From Anastrepha obliqua (taxonomy: Eukaryota > Arthropoda > Insecta > Diptera > Tephritidae), in the NCBI RefSeq assembly GCF_027943255.1, contig NW_026562179.1:5892501-5956500 (forward strand): a DNA stretch of 64,000 nt, read 5' to 3'. Below, in pieces: positions 1 through 10,432 of the stretch. Position 1 is the stretch's first letter, and the number at the start of each line of letters is the position of its first letter. The translations under genes and the position numbers were made by a program. Below the pieces are notes generated by a model that worked only from the letters and a program-made list of their open reading frames with translations, did not search any database and was not told where the DNA came from.

Positions 1-74
1 TCCTTGTCTGAAGCAGGGGCTTTATCCATCTGCCGAATGGTCCCTGCGCGTTTCTCTTTTCTAGTGTCCGACAT
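1..74 (-). pseudogene. Possible LINE ORF1 N-terminus, running off the left edge
   Basis: On the minus strand an ATG at 74-72 opens a reading frame (MSDTRKEKRAGTIRQMDKAP) that continues to the window edge. The basic, disordered start resembles the ORF1 starts of LOA-like LINEs elsewhere in this window, and the next relic at 88-475 is LINE RT on the same strand. The piece is too short to assign; this is inference from neighbours. Confidence 0.25.
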
Positions 75-87
75 ACCCCTGAGTGAG

Positions 88-475
88 AGTCATTGTCGAA
101 AGCTCCCTTGTTTCCGCTCGTGAACTGTGTCTTCACAGTCAAGGCACTCTGGATCTAGGTACATAGCTGATATAGCGCAGTGTCCGTAGACTTTCCTGCC
201 CTGTACGCATGTTGGTTTTGATGAAGAGGGGTTATTCGTAGAGTGTTTAATCTGATTTCATTATCGATACTCCTCTCCATTTCTTTTAATGCAAAGGGGG
301 TGAAGTGTGTTTTGTTTCTAATGATAGAGGTAGGGCACACAGAAGCGAATGGCAGTAACTGCCTAAAGCTTAAAGACCGACTATTGCGGTAATATTCCAC
401 GCCTGCACGAGGTGCCTCTGTTCTGAGTAAAAATGGCGAATCTAGAGAGGTAAACTCGAAAAACCCTGTAATCAC
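88..475 (-). pseudogene. LINE reverse transcriptase fragment
   Basis: The minus-strand translation contains QNQHAYRAGKSTDTALYQLC, the RT block that reads SISQHAYCKGKSTETALNSL in the near-intact LOA element at 30159-33467. A shifted frame further on reads KGAFDN, matching the GAFNN block after the first catalytic aspartate. The order fits RT fingers into palm. Upstream residues up to 475 show only weak resemblance. Frameshifts and lack of flanking domains make it a dead fragment. The family (RNase H-bearing LINE, LOA-like) is inferred from similarity to the copy in this window. Confidence 0.7.
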
Positions 476-667
476 AAGTATTATTCGTACCGTACCTAAG
501 TGATCAATGGCACTACGCCAGGGTGTCTAATAACGACGATCCGAGATACCGGGTGCCCTCTGGTTGTAATTAGCCTTACCGCAACCTCGACCTCCAGTCG
601 CCTTCACTCGTGGGACTCACATATGTTTGAGACAAAAGAATATAAGCAAAACAAAGGAAAGTCAGCA

Positions 668-1581
668 ATGCCCTCTACAAGCCAGGTCAGCGGTGACCTT
701 TAGGCAACCTCTATCGAACAACAACAGTTGCCGCAGCCAACAAAAGGCAGCGAATGTCCGACCACTGCCAGCGCGCAAATCGAGGTAGAAGTAAACGAAA
801 TTGACCCAAGGCCAAACGGAAAAACTTCCGCTTTATCTCCAGAGAAAGAGAAGAAACTCTTAACTTCTCCTTCACGAAGCGCAGGTTCGGCTGAAACTTA
901 AACGGAAGTGAAGAAGATACGGCACAGCGGTGCCGCCAGAAAGTGACTCAGGTACCACTTGAGTCAAGACCACTCCGTAGAGGAAGCGGGACAAGTTGTG
1001 TAGCAGCCAATGAGCCTGCAGCGTCAGCGCTCCAGCAGCACCAGCAAAGCTCCCCCAAAAGAACTAACTTAGTGGAAAGGACAGCTGTCACAACAGAAGC
1101 CGAAGGGGCAAAGGCAGCACTACCTAACCCAGAGGGGAAAAATGGGATGGCAAAAATGTCCTACAAGGATGCTGCATGCAAAACTAAGTTGGGTATCATA
1201 CCACCTGACTATCCAGCAACGATATGGCCTACAGAAAAATTAAAGGTCATTCAACATGTTATCCTGGACACCATAAGGAAGAAGCAGACTGGAGATGCTA
1301 AGCCAATCATTAACAGCTGCACCTTCCGTCCAAGATATATAGACGTTTCATGTGGCAATGAGGAAACAACCAACTGGTTAATGGCAGCAATGCCTAAAAT
1401 AAAACCATGGAAGGATGCGCATGTTGGAAGAGGACATACCACTGCCTTTGATCTTCACTTGCCACTTCCCAGAGCTGGACAGCACATCTACAAAGGATAT
1501 TCTCCTGGATAGGTAAAACTCTGGCCTAACCATTGCAATCGACAGAATCAAGCAACCGATATTCTGCTGAGGAGGCGGGCT
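668..1581 (+). pseudogene. ORF1 (gag-like) remnant of the plus-strand LOA-like LINE
   Basis: A frame beginning with the ATG at 668 is stopped after 11 codons, resumes as a Gln/Glu-rich disordered segment, and shifts into a 189-residue frame at 943-1512. That frame contains MSYKDAACKTKLGIIPPDYP and a conserved-looking core rich in Trp and Pro. The layout (disordered N-terminus, then a folded gag-like domain, with the endonuclease downstream on the same strand at 2878) is that of ORF1 in LOA-type LINEs. ORF1 proteins bind element RNA; this copy cannot be translated intact. The gene is cut at 1581 by the 1582-2768 insertion. Confidence 0.6.
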
Positions 1582-2768
1582 GGCTAAAATTTAGTATAAT
1601 GTATATCGCTTTGGAAAAAACGGTAAAAAGGGGGTGATAGAGGGGTGTATCCCCATCTTAAAACTGAAAACAGAACCTGTAAGTAATTTAATGTTAAAGT
1701 TCTATAATTTAGCGAAAAGTTGGTGTTGCCATACACCTGAAATGAAAACGAAGTTCGCACGCAGGGATGTTCAGTTTAAGGTTCATTGTAAAACTGCAGT
1801 ATTTTTTGCTGTAATTTAAAGTTGAGAAATAATTTTGAAAATAAAAACATACAACTCATTTAAACTTAAAAACAATGATATTAAGCGTATCACAAAAAAT
1901 AATAAAGTAATTAAAATTAAATTAAATTAATTAACACAGTATTTTTGCGTGGAACTCCTTATCGCGTAGGCGGCCTTTGGCCGCGCTTCAAAAAAATAAC
2001 CTTCATCAGTCCAACTCCGGCTACGCAATCCACAATATTTTTCCGTAGAACTACTTTTCGCGTGGGCGGCCTTCGGCCGCGCTTCAAAAAAATAACCCTC
2101 ATCAGTCCAACTCCAGCTACGCAATCCACAGTATTTTTGCGTAGAACTCCTTTTCGCGTGGGCGGCCTTCGGCCGCGCTTCAAAAAAATAACCCTCATCA
2201 GTCCAACTCCGGCTACGCAATGCACAGTATTTTTGCGTAAAATTCCTTTCCGTGTTAAAACCATTGAACCCAAAATTAAAACGTCATATGCGTGTATGTA
2301 GTAAGCAGGCACAATAACCCCCATTCCCATCATTAACACTAAACTCAAGTACTTAATTTTTGTTTTCATTTGCAGGCATCCGGCAACACCATACTGTTGT
2401 AATTCCAATCTTCTTCTTGTTCGCGCTTAAAATTGGAATGTGATTGCATAGCCAAATGAATTTGCATTTAATTTTAATAGATATAATTAGAATATTAGCA
2501 TAAAAATCGGTAAAAACACGCGTGGGAGTGTATATTTGGTGAATTTTAGTGAAATGTTAAAAAATATAGAGTGTAATGTGGCAAATTATAGTGAAGTTCC
2601 CGAGGGCATTTTGAATGTAAATAATTAAAACATTATTATTTCCCGAATAATTTAAAGTTATAAAGAGTGTTCCTTAACACCTCACTAACATCTCCACCTA
2701 GTTTCATTAAAAAAAAACATTATAGTTTGCCAGAAATTCCAAAATATACATTGTTCTAAATTCCAGCC
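1582..2768. mobile_element. Non-autonomous DNA transposon with 8-bp target duplication, carrying a 96-bp tandem array
   Basis: The octamer GGCGGGCT occurs directly before (1574-1581) and directly after (2769-2776) this interval. The ends are inverted repeats: the left starts GGCTAAAATTTAGTATAATG and the right, read inward on the minus strand, starts GGCTGGAATTTAGAACAATG. The 8-bp duplication fits hAT, P or Merlin-type elements, but no transposase is recognisable, so the superfamily is open. The insert separates ORF1 and endonuclease of one LINE. The interior holds the 96-bp repeat array and otherwise AT-rich DNA. Confidence 0.75.
1936..2260. repeat. 96-bp tandem repeat with GC-rich palindrome, about 3.3 units
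   Basis: The GGCGGCC core recurs at 1969, 2065 and 2161, exactly 96 bp apart, and a partial fourth unit ends near 2260. Units 2 and 3 contain the palindrome GCGGCCTTCGGCCGC; unit 1 differs by one base there. Because 96 is divisible by three, both strands stay open and give repeated peptides (for example RRPPTRK), but these are by-products of the repeat and not a gene. Confidence 0.9.
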
Positions 2769-4118
2769 GGCGGGCTTGCTGGGAAGCAACAGGGGCAGCA
2801 AAAAGGCAGCCAGTGGCAAAAGCAAAGACACCTCACGCTATCTGAAGTAACGACAGAAGGCAACTCGGATACCTTCAGTTGAACCACCACCACGCAAAGG
2901 CAGCCTCGGCTGAACCAGCAAGGAGGTTCAACAAACAGCTCTTGGATATAGCTCTAATCCAAGACAGCGTGATTGAGGGATTCTAAGATGCTAATGTTAA
3001 GTTGATTTATGCCAACAATGATCGCCTTAGAGCGGCAGTGTTAGTAAGCAATAAAATAACTTTCATTCCCACTTCGCAGTTCACTACCACCGATCTCGTG
3101 CCGATCTGAACCAAGGGGCCATCAGACAAAAGCAAGCATGAAGTAATTATTGCCTCTGCTTACCTTCTAGGAGATGAAGACGTTGCACCAAAGAGGGAAC
3201 TTATAGCCCTAGTCAAGTATTCCCAGGATAACCACCTACGCTGGATAATGGGATGCGACGCGAATGCCCATCCCACGAAATGGATCAGCACAAACAGCAA
3301 TGCAAAAGGTGAGTGTCTTCTTGAATTCTTACTTAGATATAATGTATCAATAGTAAACCGAGGCAACGAATCGACATTTAGGAATGCAATACGGGAGGAA
3401 GTACTTGATCTTAGCTTATGCAGTCCAAAGATACTATCAGAAGTATCAAATTAGCATGAGTACGGGGTAGGAAGGATTATGGATTAGAGCTAAATAAACA
3501 GGGGATGGATACCCAATCTATACTCTACAACTCTAATCAACTTTAACAAAGAATTGAGTAAATCTAAAGGGGCTTCCTGGACGAATCACTGTGATACGAT
3601 TTCAAATCTTATTAATGCTATCCGTCTTCAGAAAGCCCTATCGAAGAATTACTTAAACGGCATATGCACCCTGAAAAAGACAGATGGTAACTACACAAAA
3701 CCCAGAGGAAACCAGTCAACTTCTACTGGACACTCATTTCCCGGGATGCCATATTTTACATGAGTCAGCAAAGTGTCTTAAGAACTTGCCACTTCTGCTG
3801 CTAGGGAGGACCTAAAGCTGACAAATAATCTATTCTATAAAAATCGGGTACAATGGGCTATATCTACATTTAGCACATACAAATCTCCTGTACCCGATAG
3901 GATATCCCCTTGCCTTCTGCAACAGGCAATCCAATACGTTGTCCTTACTTTGTCCTGATTACGAAATGGGCTGAGGTAAAGGTTGTATTTATTCCAAGCG
4001 CAGAGAAAAAACCCGAACAATTGCCTAAGTCGTATAGACCGATTAGCCTCAGCTCATTTTTTTCGCAAAACAATGGAAAAAATCTTGGATCAGCACATAA
4101 AGGAGAACAACTTAAAGT
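2769..4118 (+). pseudogene. Endonuclease and start of RT of the plus-strand LOA-like LINE
   Basis: From about 2880 the broken frames read LNHHHAKAASA, LLDIALIQDS, then GCDANAHPTKWIS at 3248-3290 and NRGNESTFRNAIREEVLDLS. These are endonuclease blocks (compare GGDANAHHTVWGS and NKGNEPTF in the 30159-33467 copy). From 3554 the EN-RT linker follows (LQKALSKNYLNGICTLKKTD). From 3860 the RT begins: ISTFSTYKSP, then WAEVKVVFIPSAEKKPEQLP and YRPISLSSFF. Several stops and shifts kill it. The RT is cut at 4118 by the next insertion and resumes at 4809, 27274 and 38454. Confidence 0.8.
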
Positions 4119-4807
4119 ACGTTCACATATGCATTAATTACCAATAAATCCACATCTACCCGTTCACATTTGTTAGATTACCTGCAAAATTGACAATCAG
4201 CTCTCAATACTGTTGTGAAAGGTTTTTCTTCATAGAAATTATTTAGGTGGAATATTTCGGTGTTTTTGGTTTGTTCAATTATATCTTACGATATGAAGAA
4301 AATACAAGAAGAAGGAATAGCTAATTTAATTGCGGAATTGGCTGCTAGCAATAAACAGTTGGAGGAAATCCATAAACGACGTTTAGTGAGGTTTCAAAAA
4401 ACTTTGGCAGCAATACGCATTCGAAATTGGATATTACATACATATTACATTTTATAATAAGTAATAAGAAGGCACACGTTGACGGACACACATTTTTTCT
4501 CTTACATGAATGCATAATTCATAATACCTAAGAAACATTTTATTAGAATTATGTTTACAGACCTGTTTTGTTTGCCGGCATCCATTTTATTTAGGTTTTA
4601 CTTTGACGTTTTTCTATGCTCGCGTAAAAATAATGATCTATTTATTACACAGAAAACACAGGGTTGTATGTCAAAAAGTATGGTTATTATCTAGGAACAT
4701 TTTAGAATCTCAGAGAAGAGAGAAATTTTGTAAGAACAATCTTGCTTTTTAATTACGAATGGAGAGTTAAGCACAAACAAGTAGATCATCTACTAATATG
4801 TGAACGT
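4119..4807 (+). mobile_element. Small inverted-repeat DNA element, copy A
   Basis: The ends are inverted (ACGTTCACATAT at the left, ATATGTGAACGT at the right) and the flanks carry TTA/TTAA on both sides, so the target duplication is 3 or 4 bp. A second copy in opposite orientation lies at 51598-52790 with matching ends and interior. The interior has a 65-codon open frame (4260-4457) containing NKQLEEIHKRRLVRFQKTLA, a basic helical stretch that resembles the N-terminal region of Harbinger-type transposases. That assignment is tentative. It sits inside the LINE RT. Confidence 0.65.
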
Positions 4808-4808
4808 A

Positions 4809-4885
4809 TTATTAATTAATTTCCCACTGGACCAACTTCAATTTGCCTACCAACAAGGTAAATCTACTGAGACTGCAATATACAA
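4809..4885 (+). pseudogene. RT fragment of the plus-strand LINE, between two insertions
   Basis: The translation DQLQFAYQQGKSTETAIYN corresponds to the SQHAYCKGKSTETALNSL block of LOA-type RT. The reading stops abruptly at 4885, where the Helitron terminus begins, and its continuation (IEKNIES) is found after the Helitron at 27274-27312. Confidence 0.8.
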
Positions 4886-6049
4886 TCTATATATATAACA
4901 ATTCAGCCGTTTTCGCGTTGTGATGAACTTTACGGAGAATGGCTCAACAGATTTTAACCAAACTTTGCCACATTGAAGAGACACATGTGGAGAAGGTTTG
5001 TAACTATGTTTGGTTAAAATCTCCTTTACTTCTTCGTCAACACACAGTATACACGAGGCAACGTTCTTTTTACGCGTGTGGTTATTATTGTAAACGGTTG
5101 CATTGAGCGAACATTTTACTCACATATGTACAAGTTAACGCAGCAGTATTTATGCCTAAATTTTCATTCCATTACATATATTTCAATGGAATGCAAACAT
5201 ACATACATATACATATATTCATACAGCAGTGGCTGCACGCCTGCATTCGCATAGAATAGAAACATACAAATTAGCAGGCACAGCTGTAGCTGACAGCCTG
5301 CAATAATTAATCGTAACACAAAGCTGCTGTGACTAACTTAACACTTTGCTTAAATACTTCTGCTTTACACCCACACTCCGGGATAACTGAAGCAAAACCA
5401 TTAGCTCAACGAACCTGAACAGGTCGTCGCTAAAAAAGTACTTAAGCAAGGCCGTTTTCTTAGAAGATTACCAAAGATTATCAGTAATATGTAGTGCATA
5501 GTGAAAGTAAGTGTTAAAACTACCAAGAAAGTGTTTTATTTGGTAAAGTGTTCAAGTGAAGCAGTTTAGAAGCATCAACCAAAGAGATAAAAAAAGTGCG
5601 TCAGAAATATTTAAGAGAAGAGATTGTTTTCACATTTTCCAACGATAATTTCACGAAAAATTTACAAAATATATATTATATTAATTTTGCAAATGATTGA
5701 TAACAAGTGAAACAGTGAATAAATGGTGTGAAAAATACACACAACAGAAATCGGCAAAAATAATTAATATTTTAGAAGTTTTTACTTAAGATATTTAAGA
5801 AAAGATATTGTTTTCACACTTTCCGTAGATATTTTCAAGAAAAATTTCAAAAATATATATTATTTTTGCTGATCATTTCCCATTTCTGTTCTGTGTAATT
5901 TTCATTTTAACGCGTGCTCACAGTTCAATTATATTTTTAAAAGATGGCGCTAACAGTATGTTAATTTGAATTCCAGTTTAAAAGCAAGAAAAGTAGCAAT
6001 CAAGAGCTCAGAGTGACATAAAGAAGACCACTTTGATTCGGTAAAAGAA
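4886..6049 (+). other. Helitron H1 5' terminus and leader before the Rep reading frame
   Basis: This 1.16-kb stretch has no convincing coding frame. It starts with the Helitron TC end, is AT-rich and has short TACATATA runs near 5200. From 5476 on it is repeated at the start of each tandem unit; 4886-5475 is present once. Copy 1 carries 22 extra bases relative to copies 2-4: about 21 near 5793-5820, where TTAAGATATTTAAG stands in place of TTAGTTTTACTA, and one extra A near 5590. Confidence 0.6.
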
Positions 6050-7639
6050 ATGCCAAGAGGTAGAAGACATGCTAACATCGGACGTAATACACGTCACAAT
6101 AGAAAAGTGCAAAATCACAGACAAAATGAAAGTGTGGAAAATCATGCTGATAGATTAAGTCAACAAAGAGATCGTACTAGGTCACGTTCTCAAAATCGGC
6201 CAATAAATATCAATTCTGTAAATTTGAATGGTGCAGCATTTCAATGTAATCCACAACTTGATTATTCATCTCACAAATACGTTGTCATTGGAAGTATGGA
6301 TAAAATTTGCGGATTTTGTCACGCATTGAAATTCAAAACTGAAACACCAGGCATGTGTTGCGCTGCAGAAAAAGTTCGTTTACCAGACATACAATATCCG
6401 CCCGAACCATTAGGTACATTATTATCGGGAACATCACCCGATTCCAAACATTTTCTTGAATTGAATTTCCACATATAATTCATGTTTTCAAATGACATCT
6501 TTTGGTGCTGGAAAAATTATAACCGATAACTTCATGCCAACGTTCAAGGTAATACATAAACTTCAACGTTCAACAACATTCGCTGACACATCTAATGAAT
6601 CATTAGATTTTATGGAAACAAATTATGGCTTTTTTCAGATTCAAGGGCAAGCATATCACTTAATAGGTTCATTACTACCACTACCCGATCAAGAGTCAAA
6701 ATTTTTGCAAATTTATTTCATTAATGACAACGATGATGAACTTGAAGCACGGTGTGCATTTTCCAGAAATATAAACAGCGTCATTATGAGAGAGTTATAA
6801 GATTTATTACACACACACAATGTTTTGGTGCAAAGTTTTAAAACAACAATCGAAAGATTGCCATCTGATAATCATAAAATTAAAATTGATGCAAATAAAA
6901 CGCCTGCCGGCGAACATCGTGGACTACACAATCAACCAACTTCAAGCAACGAGGTTGCAATTGTTTTATATCTGGAGATGAATTCCAACCAAGAGATATT
7001 GTTTTGCAAAGAAGAAATGATACACTGCAACGTGTTAATGAAACGCATCGAAAATATGATGCATTACAATATCCTCTTATGTTCTGTCCTGGTGAAGATG
7101 GTTATTCGATTGATATAAAACAAATAAATCCAGCAAATGGTTAAGAAACAAATAAAACTGTAAGCGCAATGAATTATTATGCATACAGAATCATGATAAG
7201 AGAAAATCAAGAGAATCACATTTTAAAATGTCGTAAATTATTTTATCAGTATATTGTTGACATGTATGCGAAAATAGAAACAGAACGATTGAATTACATT
7301 AGATTCAACCAAAGAAAATTACGCTGTGACGAATACATACATTTACGAGATGCAATTAACAACGATACCAACGTTAATAACATTGGTCAAATGGTAATAT
7401 TACCTTCATCGTACACAGGCAGTCCAAGGCATATGCATGAATACGCCCAAGATGCAATGTGTTATGTCAGAAATTATGGTCGACCCGACTTTTTCATAAC
7501 TTTCACATGCAATCTGAAATGGGATGATATTAAGAATCATTTATATACTGGGCAATCAGCTACTGATAGGCATGACATTACTGCAAGAGTGTTTAGACGA
7601 AAGCTACAGTCTCTAATGGATTTCATTGTAAAACATAAA

Positions 7640-8778
7640 GGCCCTTATTATGAGCAACATTCGATCTTCGACTGTAGTCGAAAGTGCTGATGGAACGAAT
7701 TTTCATTTGGTATTATGGTGCTCATTCGTTGAAGAATAGGACTATTGTGAATTTCGATCGCTCGACGCATTTACAATAGATATTTTTTTCTCAGCTGATA
7801 CAGCAAATCAAAATAAAAGTTAAAAAAAGTATTTTTTGTGAAAATGAGTACAACGGAGTTGTGGTTCGACGATTCATCGAACAATGAAAGATTAGTGGAA
7901 TTAGCTAGAAGTAGAATAGAGTTAGGGGCGCATCCAACCCCCTAGAAATGGCTTCCACTGAGTAAGTTTAGAATTTTCAAAATGTGTTGGCGTGCTTAAT
8001 ATTATAGAATTTCCTTACAGATTTTTAAAGAACTTTAGATTATCTAAAGAGGCGTTTACTGTCCAGTACAGAAAACCAGTTGCAGCAGTGCACCCGACCC
8101 AAATCCATTCCAAATATTTTAAAGAGACCCCCAACGATGATGCTGAAGATATTTAAGTGGAGTCAAATAACGGAGAAGCAGAAAACATAAGAAATGAAAT
8201 TCTTAGAATATATAGAAAAATCTAAAAAGTATTAAATAGAGACCTTTACGCCACTGTTTCTGTTTTATTTTTGTTTTAAATTTTCCTTATTCAAATATTC
8301 GTCATTCAGCAGCCCATACCTGCTAAGGGAAAATAAAAATGTAATTCTACAAACATCACAAAAAAACCATTATTAACCTTAATCCATTTTGCTGCCATTC
8401 TAACTGGTGGTCCCAATCAATTCAGCTCCGTGGTAAGCTCCTCCCATTTTTTTGCTGCTTGAACTTTGGTGCAAATCCCTTTTGCGAATTGTGGATTCTC
8501 TTCCATTAATGCAACTAGCCTTTCTAATTGCTGTTTGGTACTCACGACTTTCGACTTGCATAAAATTAACAAAATTAGTATATGTTTATTATTTGGTTAC
8601 TATAAAACAATAAATAATCGCAAACAACTAACATTTTAACTAATTTTCCCACAATACGCTACACAATCGAAAGCAAAATTGCATTCGACTCTAAATTCGG
8701 TAAACAACGAAAATTTCGATAGAGTTGCACCGCTCATAATACCAAATTGACATTCGATTTTCGATCTTCGACAACCAG
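7640..8778 (+). mobile_element. PIF/Harbinger-type element, 3'-truncated, in copy 1
   Basis: Starts GGCCCTTATTATGAG directly after the Rep codons for VKHK. Compared with the complete copy at 23265-24442 it lacks the last part: the sequence jumps at CCAG from inside the element to Rep sequence, removing 179 bp that include the right terminus. A short frame MSTTELWFDDSSNNER (7844-7945) and a GTAAGT...TTACAG pair suggest an intron-bearing first gene. The minus strand holds a zeste-like Myb fragment (8368-8545). Confidence 0.8.
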
Positions 8779-9121
8779 ATATAAATGAAGATCAAAATTA
8801 CATACCACTGTAACCAAAAACATGATTCATGGACCGTGTGGTACGTTAAATCAAAATTCTCCATGTATGGTTGATGGTAAATGTTCAAAAAACTACCCAA
8901 GGCAATTAATTGCTGAAACAATGACTGGAAATGATGGATATCCATTGTACTGTAGAAGATCACCAGGAGATAATGGAAAAACAGTCACTGTGAAAATAAA
9001 TAATCAAGATGTGGAGATCGATAACCGTTGGATAGTTCCGTATTCCAAATTATTATCGAAAACATTTAACGCACATATAAATGTTGAATATTGTAACTCC
9101 GTAAAATCCATCAAATACATA

Positions 9122-10432
9122 CTACTGTGCGCAAAAAGTAAGGTGAATTTGGTTGTGAAATGAAAAATCTTTATTTATTCTTGTAAATCAATTTCATCCC
9201 CTTCAAAATAATACCCTCCCGATGAAATACACTTACGCCAACGATTTTTCCAATCCCCGAAACATGCCAAATAGTCCATTTCCGGTATAGCCATCAGCAC
9301 CTTCTTCGATTCAGCTTTTATCTCCTCAATCGACTCGAATCGCGTTCCCCGGAGTGGTCTCTTGAGTTTTGGGAATAGCCAGAAGTCCCACGGAGCCAAA
9401 TCAGGCGAATACGGTGGTTGCGGAACGATATGCGTGGAATTTTTGGCGAAATGGTCACGAAGAACGAGTGCAGTGTGAGACGGTGCATTATCGTGATGCA
9501 AAAACCAAGAGTTGTTGGCCCATAATTCTGGTCTTTTTAGACGAATTGCTTCACGTAAACGACGCATAACGCTCAAATAATATTCCTTATTAACAGTTTG
9601 GCCAGGTGGGAGGAATTCATAGTGCACCACACCAGAAAATCGAAATAAACTGTCATCATGACCTTTATTTTTGAACGACCTTGACGTGCTCTTTTCGGTC
9701 TGGCCTCGCCTTTAGTACGATATTCGCTTGATTGGTCGGTTGTTTCAGGGTCATAAGAATAAGTCCAAGTCTCATCTCCCGTAATGATGCATTTGAGCTT
9801 GTCCTGATAGTCTGAAAGCATTGTTTCACACACATCAACGCGACGACTTTTTTCCAAGAAATTGAGAGTTTTCGGTACCAAAAGAGATTTGACTTTTCGT
9901 AGGCCCAAATGGTCTTTCAAAATGGTTTTCACAGATCCTTCTGATATTCCGATCATATCAGAAAGGTCTTTAACAGCCAACCGACGATTTTTGAGCACTA
10001 ACTCCTTCACTTTATTGACGTGTTGGTCATCTGTTGACGTCGATGGTCGTCCGGAGCGCTCCAAGTCATCAACACGTTCTCGACCCTCTTTGAAGCCTTT
10101 GTACCACTTATAAACATTTTTCTGCGACATGGTCGAATCACCAAATGCCTTCTGCAACATGCTAAACGTTTCCGCAGCCGAAATTTCATTCCACAAACAA
10201 AATTTGATGGCACTTCTCTGCTCAATCAAATCAGACATTGTAAAAATCGAAAAATGCACTCTTGGTCGTTTAGTAAACACAAGCGTAAATATATTACTGA
10301 TAATGACATTCACATGAAAGTTGGCCCAGATGTTATTAACAGTGCTGCCAACTCATGAAAAAATAACTAGAGCGAAATTTTTATCCCGCGAAGTTTGACA
10401 AATAAATTCACCTTACTTTTTGCCCACAGTAG
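9122..10432 (-). mobile_element. mariner element in Helitron copy 1
   Basis: The 1,311-bp insert has inverted ends starting CTACTGTG(C/G)GCAAAAAG and is flanked by TA on both sides (9120-9121, 10433-10434). The same site without insert is seen in copy 4 at 24926-24927. The element carries one transposase gene on the minus strand, broken by a frameshift. Size, TA duplication and DD34D transposase all agree with mariner. Confidence 0.95.
9175..10238 (-). pseudogene. mariner transposase, one frameshift (copy 1)
   Basis: The frame opens MSDLIEQRSAIKFCLWNE at 10238 with the N-terminal helix-turn-helix (FGDSTMSQKNVYKWYKGFK, then SGRPSTS), followed by GDETWTY (first catalytic Asp). Near 9625 the frame shifts, and the other frame continues VHYEFLPPGQTVNKEYY, HHDNAPSHT (second Asp) and YSPDLAPWDFWLFPKLK (third Asp, 34 residues further: DD34D). 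It ends near 9175. Length is about 345 residues, normal for the family. The enzyme cuts and pastes at TA. The frameshift should abolish activity; no other lesion is obvious. Confidence 0.92.

Noticed and set aside
1927..2408. Open frames of 97-149 codons with repeated RRPPTRK peptides
   Set aside because: They exist only because the repeat period (96) is divisible by three; all frames on both strands stay open through the array.
4119..4807. piggyBac element because of flanking TTAA
   Set aside because: TTAA is not intact on both sides of copy B, the ends do not look like piggyBac termini to me, and the internal peptide does not resemble that transposase.
8691..8963. 90-codon minus-strand frame repeated in each Helitron copy
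   Set aside because: It crosses the deletion scar between PIF and Rep and has no motif; its recurrence only reflects the tandem duplication.
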